64,000 nt of DNA from the NCBI RefSeq assembly GCF_000372725.1, contig NW_005199274.1, forward strand, positions 296,169 to 360,168, read 5' to 3'. Made by a program: the position numbers and the translations under genes. This DNA comes from Emiliania huxleyi CCMP1516 (Eukaryota > Haptophyta > Isochrysidales > Noelaerhabdaceae). The first letter of the stretch is position 1, and the number at the start of each line of letters is the position of its first letter. This document shows positions 42,001-50,606 of this stretch, piece after piece. Under the pieces are notes generated by a model that searched no databases, had not been told where the DNA came from, and saw only the letters and a program-made list of their open reading frames with translations.

Positions 42001-43976
42001 TCGAGCGACTTGGCCTGCGCGGCGCGGGAGGGTGTGATGGAGGGCGTGATGGGAGGGTGTGGTGGAGGGTGTGATGGAGGGAGTGATGGGCGTGTTGGCC
42101 TGCGTGGCGCGCCGCCGGTCGACGTGCCTGATCTCCTCGCGCAGCTTGATCGCGCCGGGGTTCTGCTTCTCAACCTAGACTCGACTCTTCACAACAGTGA
42201 GGCCGACTTCAGAAACCGCGTGGCAGGGGTGCATGCGTCTCGACCTTCTGCAGCAGGGAGGCGTGCTGCCGCTCGAGGTCGACCGCGCGCCGCGCCAGCC
42301 GCGCGCGCTCCTTCAGTAGTGAATCAGAGAGTACTTAGCTGATTCACCAACTCCTTCATTCCTCTCCGCCAGCCGCGCGGCGCTCCTTCTCGCTCGCGCG
42401 CAGGGTCGCCTCGGCGGTGGCGTGCCTCTCGCTCTCCGCGTCGAGGGCGGCCGCCTCGGGGGAGGGGGAGGGGGGAGGGGGGGGGTTGAGAAGGGGGGGG
42501 AGGGGAGGGGGGGGGGGGGTTGATCTCCCCGTCTCTCCCCGCGTCTCCCCGCGTCTCGCCTCGGATCCGAGCTGCTCGCGCAGCGTCACGATCTCGTGCT
42601 CGATGCCGTACAGCTTCTGCAGGTACTGCAGCTGCTGCAGCTCGCGCTTCCGGCCGAGCAGCGCCTGGTACGCCTCCGCCTCCTCCTTCTGCCGCTTCAT
42701 GATGGCACGCTCCTGCGCAAGCCCCAATTAATTAACTTAATTAATTGTAGTAATTAATTAAATAAATTAAAGTGACGCTCCTGCGCGAGCCCCTTCTTCT
42801 TCTGCTGGTTGAAGATCTGCTCCTCCTCGGCGCGCTTCTTCTCGGCGGCGAGTGCGTCGTACTCCTCCGTCAGCTCCTCGGAGCCCGAGATCTGCTCGAA
42901 CAGCTTCGAGAGCTCCTTGGCAGACTTTTGCGCCAGCTCGGACACGTAGCCCTGGAAGACGAGGAACCCGTTGTGGGCCTTGGAGAGGACGCCGAACGTC
43001 TTGAGCTTCTCGTCGTACGCCTGCGCGCTGACCTGTTTGGGGAGGGTCGGAGAAGGTCGCAGGGAGAGAGGGGAAGGAGGGGAAGGAGGGGCGGAGAGCA
43101 GAGGGAGGAGAGCAGCGGAGAGCGGAGGGAGCGCAGGAGCGAGTGCGGCGCGCTGACCGTCTTGCCGATAGGAAGTGTCTAGGAAGTGTCTAGGAAGTGG
43201 CGGACCGTCTTGCCGTTGACCGAGTACTTTCCCACGCCCGCCGGGGTGATGCTCCGCGTGAAGCGCGTCTCCGCGCCGTCGCACGTGACGACCAGCGAGA
43301 CGGAGGCACCTCGTTCGGCTGGGCGGGCAGGGAGGGCGGTGGGGGGAGGGGTGGGGAGGGCGGTGGGAGAGGGGTGGGGGAGGGCGGTGGGGGAGGGGTG
43401 GCGGTGGCGGTGGCGGTGGCGAGCGGCGGGGGCGTCGAGCGCGGCGACGATGCTGGCGGCGGCGAGGGGCGGCGGCGGCGGCAGGCGGCGGCGGCGGGTG
43501 GCGGCGGCGGCTGGGCGGCGGGGCATGCAGGGACGGCGGCGCACAGATGTCCTCGTCGGGGCTGTTGCGGTAGACCAGGTCCTTGAGCGTCTTGCCTCGC
43601 AGATCCGAGGAGGAGAGGCCCACAGTAAAGGCGATCATGTCCATCAGGTTGGACTTGCCTGCGCGAGGCGGGGGGCAGGCGTCGGCGCGATGCACGCAGC
43701 GGCGTCGCAGGCGCGCCGTTCGCACGCCTGAGCCGTTGGGCCCGACGACCGCGTTCATATCCATCAGTGGCCCCACGACCTGGCGGCCTGCGTACGACTT
43801 GAAGTTCTCGATCTGCAAAAGCGGCGGGAATGGCGGGAGCGGTCGGCGGCCGGCGCAGGCGCGAAAGGGGGGGGGGGAGGGGGGCTGGCGGGGACGGGCG
43901 GCGCGGCCTCAATCCGGTCGAGTCGGACAGCGCCCGCCTCGTTCGGGAAGGCCAGCGCATCGGGTGCCGCAGGCAT
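36648..43976 (-). CDS. SMC1: Cohesin subunit SMC1
   Basis: 27 exons, high to low: 43976-43908, 43812-43728, 43658-43545, 43309-43206, 43032-42781, 42712-42560, 42454-42386, 42310-42245, 42174-42100, 42014-41712, 41559-41443, 41365-41003, 40931-40797, 40623-40563, 40494-40331, 40256-40197, 40118-39966, 39896-39768, 39539-39492, 39419-39246, 38960-38508, 38352-38158, 38077-38009, 37469-37341, 37269-37129, 36924-36796, 36695-36648. Joined they encode 1285 aa (human SMC1A 1233). It starts MPAAPDAL...VRLDRIEIENFKSY, Walker [15 protein letters not shown], then coiled coil, hinge with [17 protein letters not shown], second coil, signature [13 protein letters not shown] and Walker [18 protein letters not shown]1 is an arm of the cohesin ring that holds sister chromatids. 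Intron starts: 17 GC, 4 GT, 5 GA; 24 of 26 introns begin with the same two bases as the next exon. Confidence 0.96.
37246..37341 (-). repeat. SMC1 GA...AG intron with exon duplication and shared 3' module
   Basis: Copies 37246-37270 and 37317-37341 (24 of 25) flank the module 37270-37301. Intron 37270-37340 is 71 bp. No register gives GT...AG; GA...AG at ATG|GAGCAG and CAG|GAGCAA fits best. Confidence 0.8.
37470..38008 (-). repeat. SMC1 539-bp minisatellite intron
   Basis: About 40 units alternating CTCGGCTGTCT and CTCGGCTGGGT (11 bp). Both intron and next exon start GAGC.GACC, so it reads GA...AG. Longest array in the window. Confidence 0.8.
38327..38509 (-). repeat. SMC1 intron with two extra 28-bp exon copies
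   Basis: Identical 28-bp copies at 38327, 38399 and 38482 separated by GGACATGTCTC-type 11-bp units. Intron 38353-38507 (or either sub-interval) is GC...AG. Confidence 0.9.
38961..39245 (-). repeat. SMC1 intron with GT dinucleotide array
   Basis: (GT)n at about 38992-39064 between G-runs. Intron GC...AG; AAG|GCG at both ends. Confidence 0.75.
39522..39779 (-). repeat. Exon-duplication intron with GTGA tetranucleotide array, SMC1
   Basis: Copies 39522-39551 and 39750-39779, 29 of 30 identical, flank about 48 GTGA units. Intron 39540-39767 (228 bp, a multiple of three and free of stops in frame), GC...AG. Confidence 0.9.
39870..39972 (-). repeat. Exon-duplication intron with GGGGAGATGT array, SMC1
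   Basis: Copies 39870-39903 and 39939-39972 are identical over 34 bp. Intron 39897-39965 is 69 bp, GC...AG, also stop-free in frame. Confidence 0.9.
40624..40815 (-). repeat. SMC1 intron with internal exon copy, array inverted
   Basis: Copies 40731-40755 and 40791-40815 (24 of 25) enclose ATCTCCCCAC units, the same satellite as elsewhere but in opposite orientation to the gene. Intron 40624-40796, GC...AG, contains one copy. Confidence 0.8.
41361..41453 (-). repeat. Exon-duplication intron, SMC1
   Basis: Identical 16-bp copies 41361-41376 and 41438-41453 around a non-repetitive filler. Intron 41366-41442, GC...AG. Confidence 0.8.
42010..42111 (-). repeat. Exon-duplication intron, SMC1
   Basis: Copies 42010-42026 and 42095-42111 (16 of 17) around GGAGGGTGTGATG units. 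Intron 42015-42099, GC...AG. Confidence 0.8.
42293..42389 (-). repeat. Exon-duplication GA...AG intron, SMC1
   Basis: Copies 42293-42314 and 42367-42389 differ by one inserted base. Intron 42311-42385 with AAG|GAGCGC at both ends. Confidence 0.75.
42707..42793 (-). repeat. Exon-duplication GA...AG intron with AT-rich filler, SMC1
   Basis: Copies 42707-42725 and 42775-42793 (18 of 19) flank a TTAATTAA-rich spacer. Intron 42713-42780, CAG|GAGCGT at both ends. Confidence 0.8.
43022..43215 (-). repeat. SMC1 intron with two interlocked duplications
   Basis: GCGCGCTGACC at 43023 and 43148, and GACCGTCTTGCCG at 43155 and 43203; AAGTGTCTAGG units lie between the second pair. Intron 43033-43205, GT...AG. 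Confidence 0.8.
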
Positions 43977-44365
43977 CCCGGTTGATGGAGTTGGGGCTGC
44001 CTTCGCGGTTGGCGCGCAAGCGAGCGGCGACCGATTTTTTCTTTTTAAGTTGGCAAAAAGAACTTCGTTGCGCGAGGCTGCTGCTCGAAGGCGGCGCGAG
44101 CGTCGGGGCGACGACTGGTGGCGACGCTTCCGCGCTGTGTATATCGCGTGCCGAGACAAGTACACGTACACTGAGAGAGAGAAGACGCACACTGACAAAG
44201 TTCCCACAAAGTACCTTAGTACCTACACAAATCCGCATATCTAACTACACCAATCCGTATCTCTCTCCGAGGTTGGTCCTCCGCTCGGGATGAAAGATGG
44301 TGCTGCGTACGTCCTCAGTACCTGCAGAGTACATTCGCAGCACAGCCAGGCGATGATCCGGGGGG
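43977..44365. promoter_or_regulatory. Divergent promoter region of SMC1 and the POT transporter, with an ankyrin-exon fragment
   Basis: 389 bp between inferred starts. 44078-44156 is a near-identical copy of ankyrin-gene sequence 7813-7890 (RLLLEGGASVGATTGG when translated) lying 36 kb away, so coding debris sits inside a presumed promoter. Confidence 0.6.
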
Positions 44366-46829
44366 ATGTTCGGCGCATTAGCATGCATCGTGATTGTGGA
44401 GCTCTGCGAACGGATTGGGCTCAACACACTCGTCTCCACCATGAAGAGCTGGCTGCAGAACCAGGGCTTCTCCAACGCCGACTCATCGTCTGTGCACCAG
44501 ATCTTCACGCTGCTCTCGTTCTCGTGCTGCTTCCTGGGAGGCTGGCTCGCAGAGACCAAGTTTGGTCGATACAAGACGGTGCTCGGGTTTGCCATCATCT
44601 ACGCGATCGGCTGCGCCCTCGCCGCTCTGGCGACGCGGCCCGGCGAGGAGAGCCCCTAGATGTTGAACATATCGCTGCACTGCCCCGGCCAGCGCCGCGG
44701 TACTGGAACCTGGGTCGCCGCGTCGAGGCTGCCGGAGGCTGGGCAAGGCGCTCTTCACCATGCCAGCTGCTTGTAGGAATCTGTCCCTCTCTTCCTCTTC
44801 GGTGTCCTGGTGCTCGTTGCGCTCGGCACGGGAGGTGCCCGACCCGTTTCGATAGCTCTCACTGCGCCGCGCGGCCGCCTTCGCTGCAGTCTAATTTCGT
44901 CACCCCGTAGCTGAACCGATGCGTGTGTGATGCCACGGCGTCTGGAATGCCCCGTCCCACAGTTTCGTCACCCCAAGCGCTCTGAGCAGCGTGCTCACTT
45001 GGGACTGGCGTGGTGCGCAGGCATCAAGCCCAACATCAGCCCGTTCGGCGCTGACCAGATCGACCCCGCCACCGAGGGCGCTGAGGCGCACAAGTCCTCC
45101 TTCTTCATGTACCTCTACCTCACCGTGAACGTCGGCTGCCTCGTCGCGTTTGGCTTCCTGGCCAACGTCGCCACCTCGGGCCCTGCCCACCTAGATGCCT
45201 GAGAGTACACGCGTGCAGTATGCACGAGTGTCGGGCTTCTCACATTCGATTCAGAATATGTGTGTCCCGTGCAGCACGGCATGGCTGCGTGGAGGGCTTT
45301 GCAGGCCGCTGCAGAACACTGGCTCCCTCTGCAGGCCTGCCCGGGTACATTGCGATCGAGGACGGCTTCTTCTTTTGCTACGTCCTCACCGCCGGCCTGA
45401 TGGCGACGGCCGTGGCGGTCTTCTTTGCGGGCACGCCCATTTATCGCAAGGAGAGCTTCGAGTGCGCCTCGCGCCCCGTGCTCGGGCCCTTCTTTTCTCG
45501 GATCCTCGAAGGGCGAGGGACGGCCAAGGGCAAGATCTCGCTGCTGGGCTGGGTGCTGCTGCCGACGATCATTGTGCTGTCGATCCTGCAGGTCTTCGTG
45601 CCGTGGCCCTTCCTGACCACCCTCAGCCTGGCGGCCGACTTGCTCTGCATCGGGTGCCTCTGCGTGGCCCACCGCGACAACTCGTGGCTCGGTGCGAGGA
45701 CGCCTCCGACACACTTCCGACGCCCCTTTCCCTCTCGCCGCACACCGATTAACGTCCCCCGTTTTACTTGCGGCAGGCAAGCCCGACGCTGTGACAAGGT
45801 GCCTCGATATCGTGCCGGTGGTCGTCGTGGGCAACGTGACTTTCGACACACTCTACAACACAATGTTTTCCTACTTTTACGAGCAGGGGTGCCAGATGGA
45901 CACACGCGTGGGGTCGGATGGTATGCAGCTCAACGCAGCCTTCTTCAACCTGGGCAGCTCCATCGCCGTCGTCTTCCTGACCCCCGTCATCGAGAAGGCG
46001 ATGCGGAGCACGTCGGGCACCTTCAAGGTGATGTGCGGCATCTTCATGGGCGCGGCTTCACAATTGGTTGCGGCGGTCATCGAATACCACCGGCGCCAGG
46101 CCGAGGTGCTCCCGATCGGCTCCAACTGCGCGCCGCTCAAGCCAGGCAGCTTTCGTCAGATCCGCGCCGCCACCCGCAGTCCCCTGCCCGCAGCCTCCCC
46201 TCCTCCAGCCTCCCGTCCTCCAGCCAATTCTTTCCCTCTCCCCAGATGGCTCACACGTCGAGATGACCGCCATGAGCGCTTTTTGGATGGTCATCCCATA
46301 TGCCATGATGGGGACGGGCGAGGTGCTGTGCAACCCCGTGCTGCAGTACATCGCCTACGATGGCGCCGACCCCGCGTACCGCTCGCTGATGCAGGCGCTG
46401 TGCCTCTTCGCCATGGGCGGCCCACCCAAGATGCGCAAGACTCTGTATCTCGCCACGTCTCCATAGGAATTCACTTGTGTCCCACGAAGACATGCTGCAT
46501 CGATGCTGCCGGCTGCGCACGCCCCTGTTTGGCTGCACACGCCCGCCCTCGTCCCTCCGGCAGGCGGGCTGCCCAACGCGGTCTCCGCAGCGATGACGCA
46601 AGCGATGGCGGAGTGGACACCCAACAACTTGAACGACGGCAACCTGGTCGCGGTCTATCTGGTCAACGTTGCCTTCTGCCTCGTTGGCTCTGCCGTCTTC
46701 TACCTTGTCGGCGGCGCTAGGGGCGCCTCGCCAAGCGGTGACAAAAACAGCGGCGCTATTCGTGGCACTTTTACCGGCGACTACACCTTCGATGCGGGTA
46801 AGACGGGAGCGGAGAAGGGGTTGGTGTGA
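44366..46829 (+). CDS. POT/PTR-family proton-coupled oligopeptide or nitrate transporter
   Basis: Exons 44366-44647, 44777-44834, 45021-45179, 45335-45691, 45777-46145, 46246-46419, 46564-46829 give 554 aa, normal for the family. The first helix carries the proton-coupling ExxER motif (VELCERIGLNTLV), followed by family signatures GTGGIKPNISPFGADQ and FFMYLYLTVNVGCLV; more helices follow. These proteins import di/tripeptides, nitrate or other solutes with protons across the plasma or an organelle membrane; substrate cannot be read from sequence. Introns start GC (3), GT (2) and GA (44648-44776: GAG|GAGAGC ... TAG|GAATCT). The start ATG follows an in-frame stop at 44354; an upstream leader exon is possible. 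Confidence 0.9.
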
Positions 46830-47318
46830 GACCCCAGTCCGTCAATATGTGGCGCCGTAGGAACGTATGCCGCCCGTAGGATCGTCGATAGGATCGTATG
46901 CGCTCGATGGTGACTACGTCGCTGATTGGTGTCTTGGTTCTACGTGCCGGTGATTGTCACAGCTTCCTGCGACGTGTGAGTGCCTGTGTGTATGTGTATC
47001 CATATGAAAACGGTGTTGTATGTACGACGCACCAAAGCTGGTGCACACAAGCGCTCACCTTTGGTCCACACACCTCACACGCGTGGGCGCACCCCGTGGG
47101 GACGGTCCCGCACACACATACCGCGCGCGTAGAGCGCGCACACACTCACACACACACCGCGAAGAACCCGTGGGGACGGTCCCGCACACACACACACCGC
47201 GCGCGTAGAGCGCGCGCACACACACCGCGCGAAGGGCGGTCAGAGAAGGCGATGCGGAGCACGTCGGGCACCTTCTATCAAGGTGATGAGGCAGTGGAAC
47301 GCGTCCTTGGAAGCGACA
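46830..47318. other. Intergenic with a stray POT-exon fragment and CA-rich tandem block
   Basis: 47243-47275 is an exact 33-bp copy of POT exon sequence 45992-46024; after a 4-bp insertion 9 more exon bases follow. Just before it, two copies of GTGGGGACGGTCCCGCACAC (47094 and 47171) head CA-rich segments. Confidence 0.75.
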
Positions 47319-48219
47319 TCACCTCTTTGGTGCGACGCTCTGGCGGTGATTCGTGCCGGCCGGCGACTTCCGCCACACAAGCCGCCGCTTGCTAGCCTCG
47401 GCCGCCGCGTCCGCCGCCCAGTCGTGCAAGCAGCCCGGGCACGAGCGGAGCTGGCGAGGCAGCAACGCCGCACAACGTGGACACCGCTGCTTGGCAGGGT
47501 TGGCGGGGCGGGCGGCGGGGTGCGTCCGCTCGTGCCACGCCGCCGCCTGCTGCTGCTCTCGCGTGTGCGTCCTTGCTAAATTGGACGCCGCCTTTGCCGC
47601 GAGCAAGGCGAGCGCGGCGCCGCGCCCCGGCGCCTCTGCGCGAGGGGCGTCTGAGAAGCGCATCGAGCGGCCGCCCGCGGCGGTGGCTATTGGACGCGCC
47701 ACTTGCCTTGCCCGCGCCGCCGACAACTTGAGGTCATCGAGGGCAGCCTTGCGCTTGTGCGCGGCCTGCGTCAGCAAGGCATGGTAGAGGCTCATGGCGG
47801 GGAACGGAGCTGACCTCTGGAGTCGAGTAACTCACCTCTTCCCGGCGGTGAGCTCGAGCCCGCGCGGCAGGGTTCGCTGGGCCGTGCCTGCTCGTATGCT
47901 CCAGCCGCACCTTGCGCGACGCCTCCGCCACGGCTGCCAGGGCCTCCTTTCGCCGCTGCACCTCCTGCACCTGCGCGGCATCGGCTTCCGGTCTCGGCGG
48001 CGGCGGCGCACCACAGTCGCCGCCTCTGATATCTTCGTAGACTGCGGCTGTGCGGACGGCTTCGTCGCGGTACCAGCACAGCCTGCCGCTGCCTCCTGTG
48101 CCGGAGGGCATCAGCGGGATGGCCATTGGCCAGGACGCACGACTGTGTGTAACCGTCGCGGCCACAGTTGCCAATACAAAGAAACAAAGACAAGCTCGCA
48201 CAGCAGACAGGCTCGACAC
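47319..48219 (-). CDS. Zinc-ribbon-like protein, not recognised
   Basis: Two open blocks. The 5' block (48219 down to about 47840) ends HRREE at a GTGAGT donor; its middle is charged and helical (VQEVQRRKEALAAVAEASRK). The 3' block (47795-47319) begins MSLYHALLTQAAHKRKAAL and carries two CxxC pairs, CPRCAALLPRQLRSCPGC, typical of a zinc ribbon. The acceptor joining them is unclear, so they could be separate genes. A close copy of the 5' block lies inverted at 54031-54239. Confidence 0.45.
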
Positions 48220-49019
48220 AGGTGCGGACTGGCGCGTGCTGGCACTATCACAGGCACACCACCGGAGCCAAGAATTTTACGACACCGGCGCACGCCTGCC
48301 CCAACCAAGAACCAGCGGGGCTAACTCAGTCTATACGTACACATGTTAAAAGCCAGGGGTGTGCGCAACAACCACAACCACATCGCGGCTCTAGCTCTCG
48401 CCCGCCTTTGAAGAGCAGCGATAACAGGTCTGTGAAGGCCTCCAGGGCTCGCACCTCAACCTCTCATAGACCAGCGCACAGCGCCATCTGACGTATTTTC
48501 TTCTCAACAACAAGGTCTGTGAATCGTGCAGTGCACTTGGAGTACTTGGAGTGCGACCGCCTTTTGCACTTTTTTGGCTTTTGCCCGCACTTGGAGCACT
48601 TGGAGTGCAGTCATTACCTCACATCCAGGGCCGGGGAGCTGAGAAGCGCACCCAGGTCCCAGCGGGCCGGATGATCGGGATCGGGTTGCGGGCAAGATAG
48701 CCCTAGCTTATTTACCTGTGAAGCGTCACATTTCGGGCCCGGGGTTGTGCGTGTATGTGAAACGTGAACACCGTCGCGCGTCGGTCCGGGGTTGTGTTTT
48801 TGCGTGAGGCGGGACATCGAGCAAGTGGTCCACACGCTAAGCGCAATGTTCAAACCGACCTCCTGTCGAGTGAGCTCAGGCAGGGGCTGTAAGGTAGTGA
48901 AAGACCTTCCCTGGGTCTGTCTCTCACACCCTCACTGTCGTCGCATGCGAGGTTCTTGTTTCTTATCACCCTACCGTGAACAGCGTTATGTGAACAGCGT
49001 TATGTGAACAGCGTCACAG
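48220..49019. other. Intergenic, repeat-rich
   Basis: Holds pieces of the dispersed element (48235-48277 direct, 48587-48710 inverted relative to 20318-20494) and a second CACTTGGAGTACTTGGAGTG core at 48533-48554. Just before the next start codon, TGTGAACAGCGTTA-like units repeat three times (48974-49014). Confidence 0.5.
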
Positions 49020-50606
49020 ATGCTCCGGCGTTCAATGCTGGCGATCTCGCTAACCCTGCTCGCGACGAGCGCCAAGCGTGCCGATGACCACCATCACCAC
49101 CACCATCACCACCACCACACCACCACCACCACCAAGGCAAAAAGCGCCGTGATCGGCGCGAATGCCTCGCTTTTGCCAAAGCAGGTGAACGTCTCGCTCG
49201 TGCCTCGGGAGTGCCAAGAGTGGTTCTCAGCGCGAGGCAACCTCACCATCTGCCGGTGGTTCCCCACCACATGCGCTCGCTGCAAGGGCTCGGACGCGAG
49301 ACGTGGCTTGAACGCCCTCCGCATGCAGCGCGCCATCCACGCCTGGGCGCTCCTGCCCGTTTGCGCAGCGCTGCTGTGCCTAGCCTCTTGGCGGTGGTGG
49401 CGCTCTCTCGACGGTGCAGAGCAGCAACCCGTCGATGGGCCGCAAACCGGATGGCCGCGGTTCACTGTCGAGCTGCTACAGCTCCACGTCGCCGCGCAGC
49501 TGACCCTCGAGGTTGGCGCGTTCCAGGCTCCCGAATCGTGCGCCATGCAGCTCCCAGAGTTTGTGTCAGGCGGGGGCACGCTGCGGACCCCGCTGTGGAA
49601 TCACATATATACCAAGAGCAGCGCAAGGCTCGAAGCTGCTCGGAGGCTGCTTCTCGCGGCGTGGCTTTGCTTCCTCTGCCTCCCGCCGCGCTACCGCCGC
49701 GCGTCGACGTGCTGCTTCCTCGCCGGCGTGGCGCCGTACTCCATGCTCGCCGTGCTCAATCTGACGTCCGACATGTCGCATACCAACCAGCCGCTGAGTC
49801 TGTTTGTGGTGGCGGCGGCGCTGGCTATGCCTTTCCTCGGCGGCCGCGACGCCGCTGGCGACATCGCGGGGCGCTGGCTCACCCAGTTCCTCGCCCTCTG
49901 CGTGCTCGCCTCTGGCTACCTCGCGGCCGGGCTGTCAAAGATCCGATACGCTGGGGTCACAGCCGTGCTCAACGGGGACTGGCTCCACTTCGCTCTGACG
50001 GAGGGAACGTCCGGGATCCGACAGCGATCGCCGTGCCCGTGGCTCCTCGACCGCGTCATCGCGCTCGACCAGCACGTCCCGCTGCTCAGCTGGGGCGCGA
50101 TGGCCTTTGAGCTCCTGCTGCCGGCGCTCGTGCTCGTCTTGCCGGCTCCCCTGCGGGCGAAATACTGCGGCTACGTCCACCTCGCATTCGTTGCCAGCGC
50201 GATCGGCTTCCACGCCTTCAACTTCGCCGTCCTCGGAGCCAACTTCATGAGCAACTGCGTGCTGCTCGGCGTGCTTGGCGCGGCCCTCCTTCCGCAGGTC
50301 AGAGCAGGGCTGCGCCAGTCTCTGGCGCCCGAAGACGCTGGCCGCAGGGAGGGCGCGTGCTCCGTAACCGTATCCAGTAGCCTTGCGTGGGCTGGGTCGC
50401 TGCTCACACTCCTCTGTCTCTTGGGCTGGGCTGCAAACAACGCCGACGCAGACAGCAAAAACGAAATCGGCGCGGCGCTCGGCCTCCCCAGACCGGTGCT
50501 TCACGGCATCGACCGCTTGTTCCCATTTTCAGTCTTTGCCATGTGCACGCGGCGCCCGAGTGGAAGGGAGACGGCACCACGCTGCTCACACGTCTCATTG
50601 TTGTGA
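49020..50606 (+). CDS. HTTM-like multipass membrane protein with N-terminal His run
   Basis: Single exon, 528 aa. A signal-like hydrophobic start (LAISLTLLATSA) precedes ten consecutive histidines and a Thr/Lys run, two or three N-glycosylation-like sites and a CxxC-type Cys cluster, then about nine hydrophobic helices. The segment YLAAGLSKIRYAGVTAVLNG and the closing FPFSVFAMCTRRPSG resemble HTTM domain proteins, relatives of vitamin-K-dependent carboxylase. Enzyme activity is not evident. The His run could bind metal ions in the lumen; that is inference. Confidence 0.7.
   Translation: MLRRSMLAISLTLLATSAKRADDHHHHHHHHHHTTTTTKAKSAVIGANASLLPKQVNVSLVPRECQEWFSARGNLTICRWFPTTCARCKGSDARRGLNALRMQRAIHAWALLPVCAALLCLASWRWWRSLDGAEQQPVDGPQTGWPRFTVELLQLHVAAQLTLEVGAFQAPESCAMQLPEFVSGGGTLRTPLWNHIYTKSSARLEAARRLLLAAWLCFLCLPPRYRRASTCCFLAGVAPYSMLAVLNLTSDMSHTNQPLSLFVVAAALAMPFLGGRDAAGDIAGRWLTQFLALCVLASGYLAAGLSKIRYAGVTAVLNGDWLHFALTEGTSGIRQRSPCPWLLDRVIALDQHVPLLSWGAMAFELLLPALVLVLPAPLRAKYCGYVHLAFVASAIGFHAFNFAVLGANFMSNCVLLGVLGAALLPQVRAGLRQSLAPEDAGRREGACSVTVSSSLAWAGSLLTLLCLLGWAANNADADSKNEIGAALGLPRPVLHGIDRLFPFSVFAMCTRRPSGRETAPRCSHVSLL

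Noticed and set aside
49083-49120. His run as a cloning-tag contaminant
   Set aside because: It is followed in frame by a full membrane protein with the local base composition, and no vector sequence is present.
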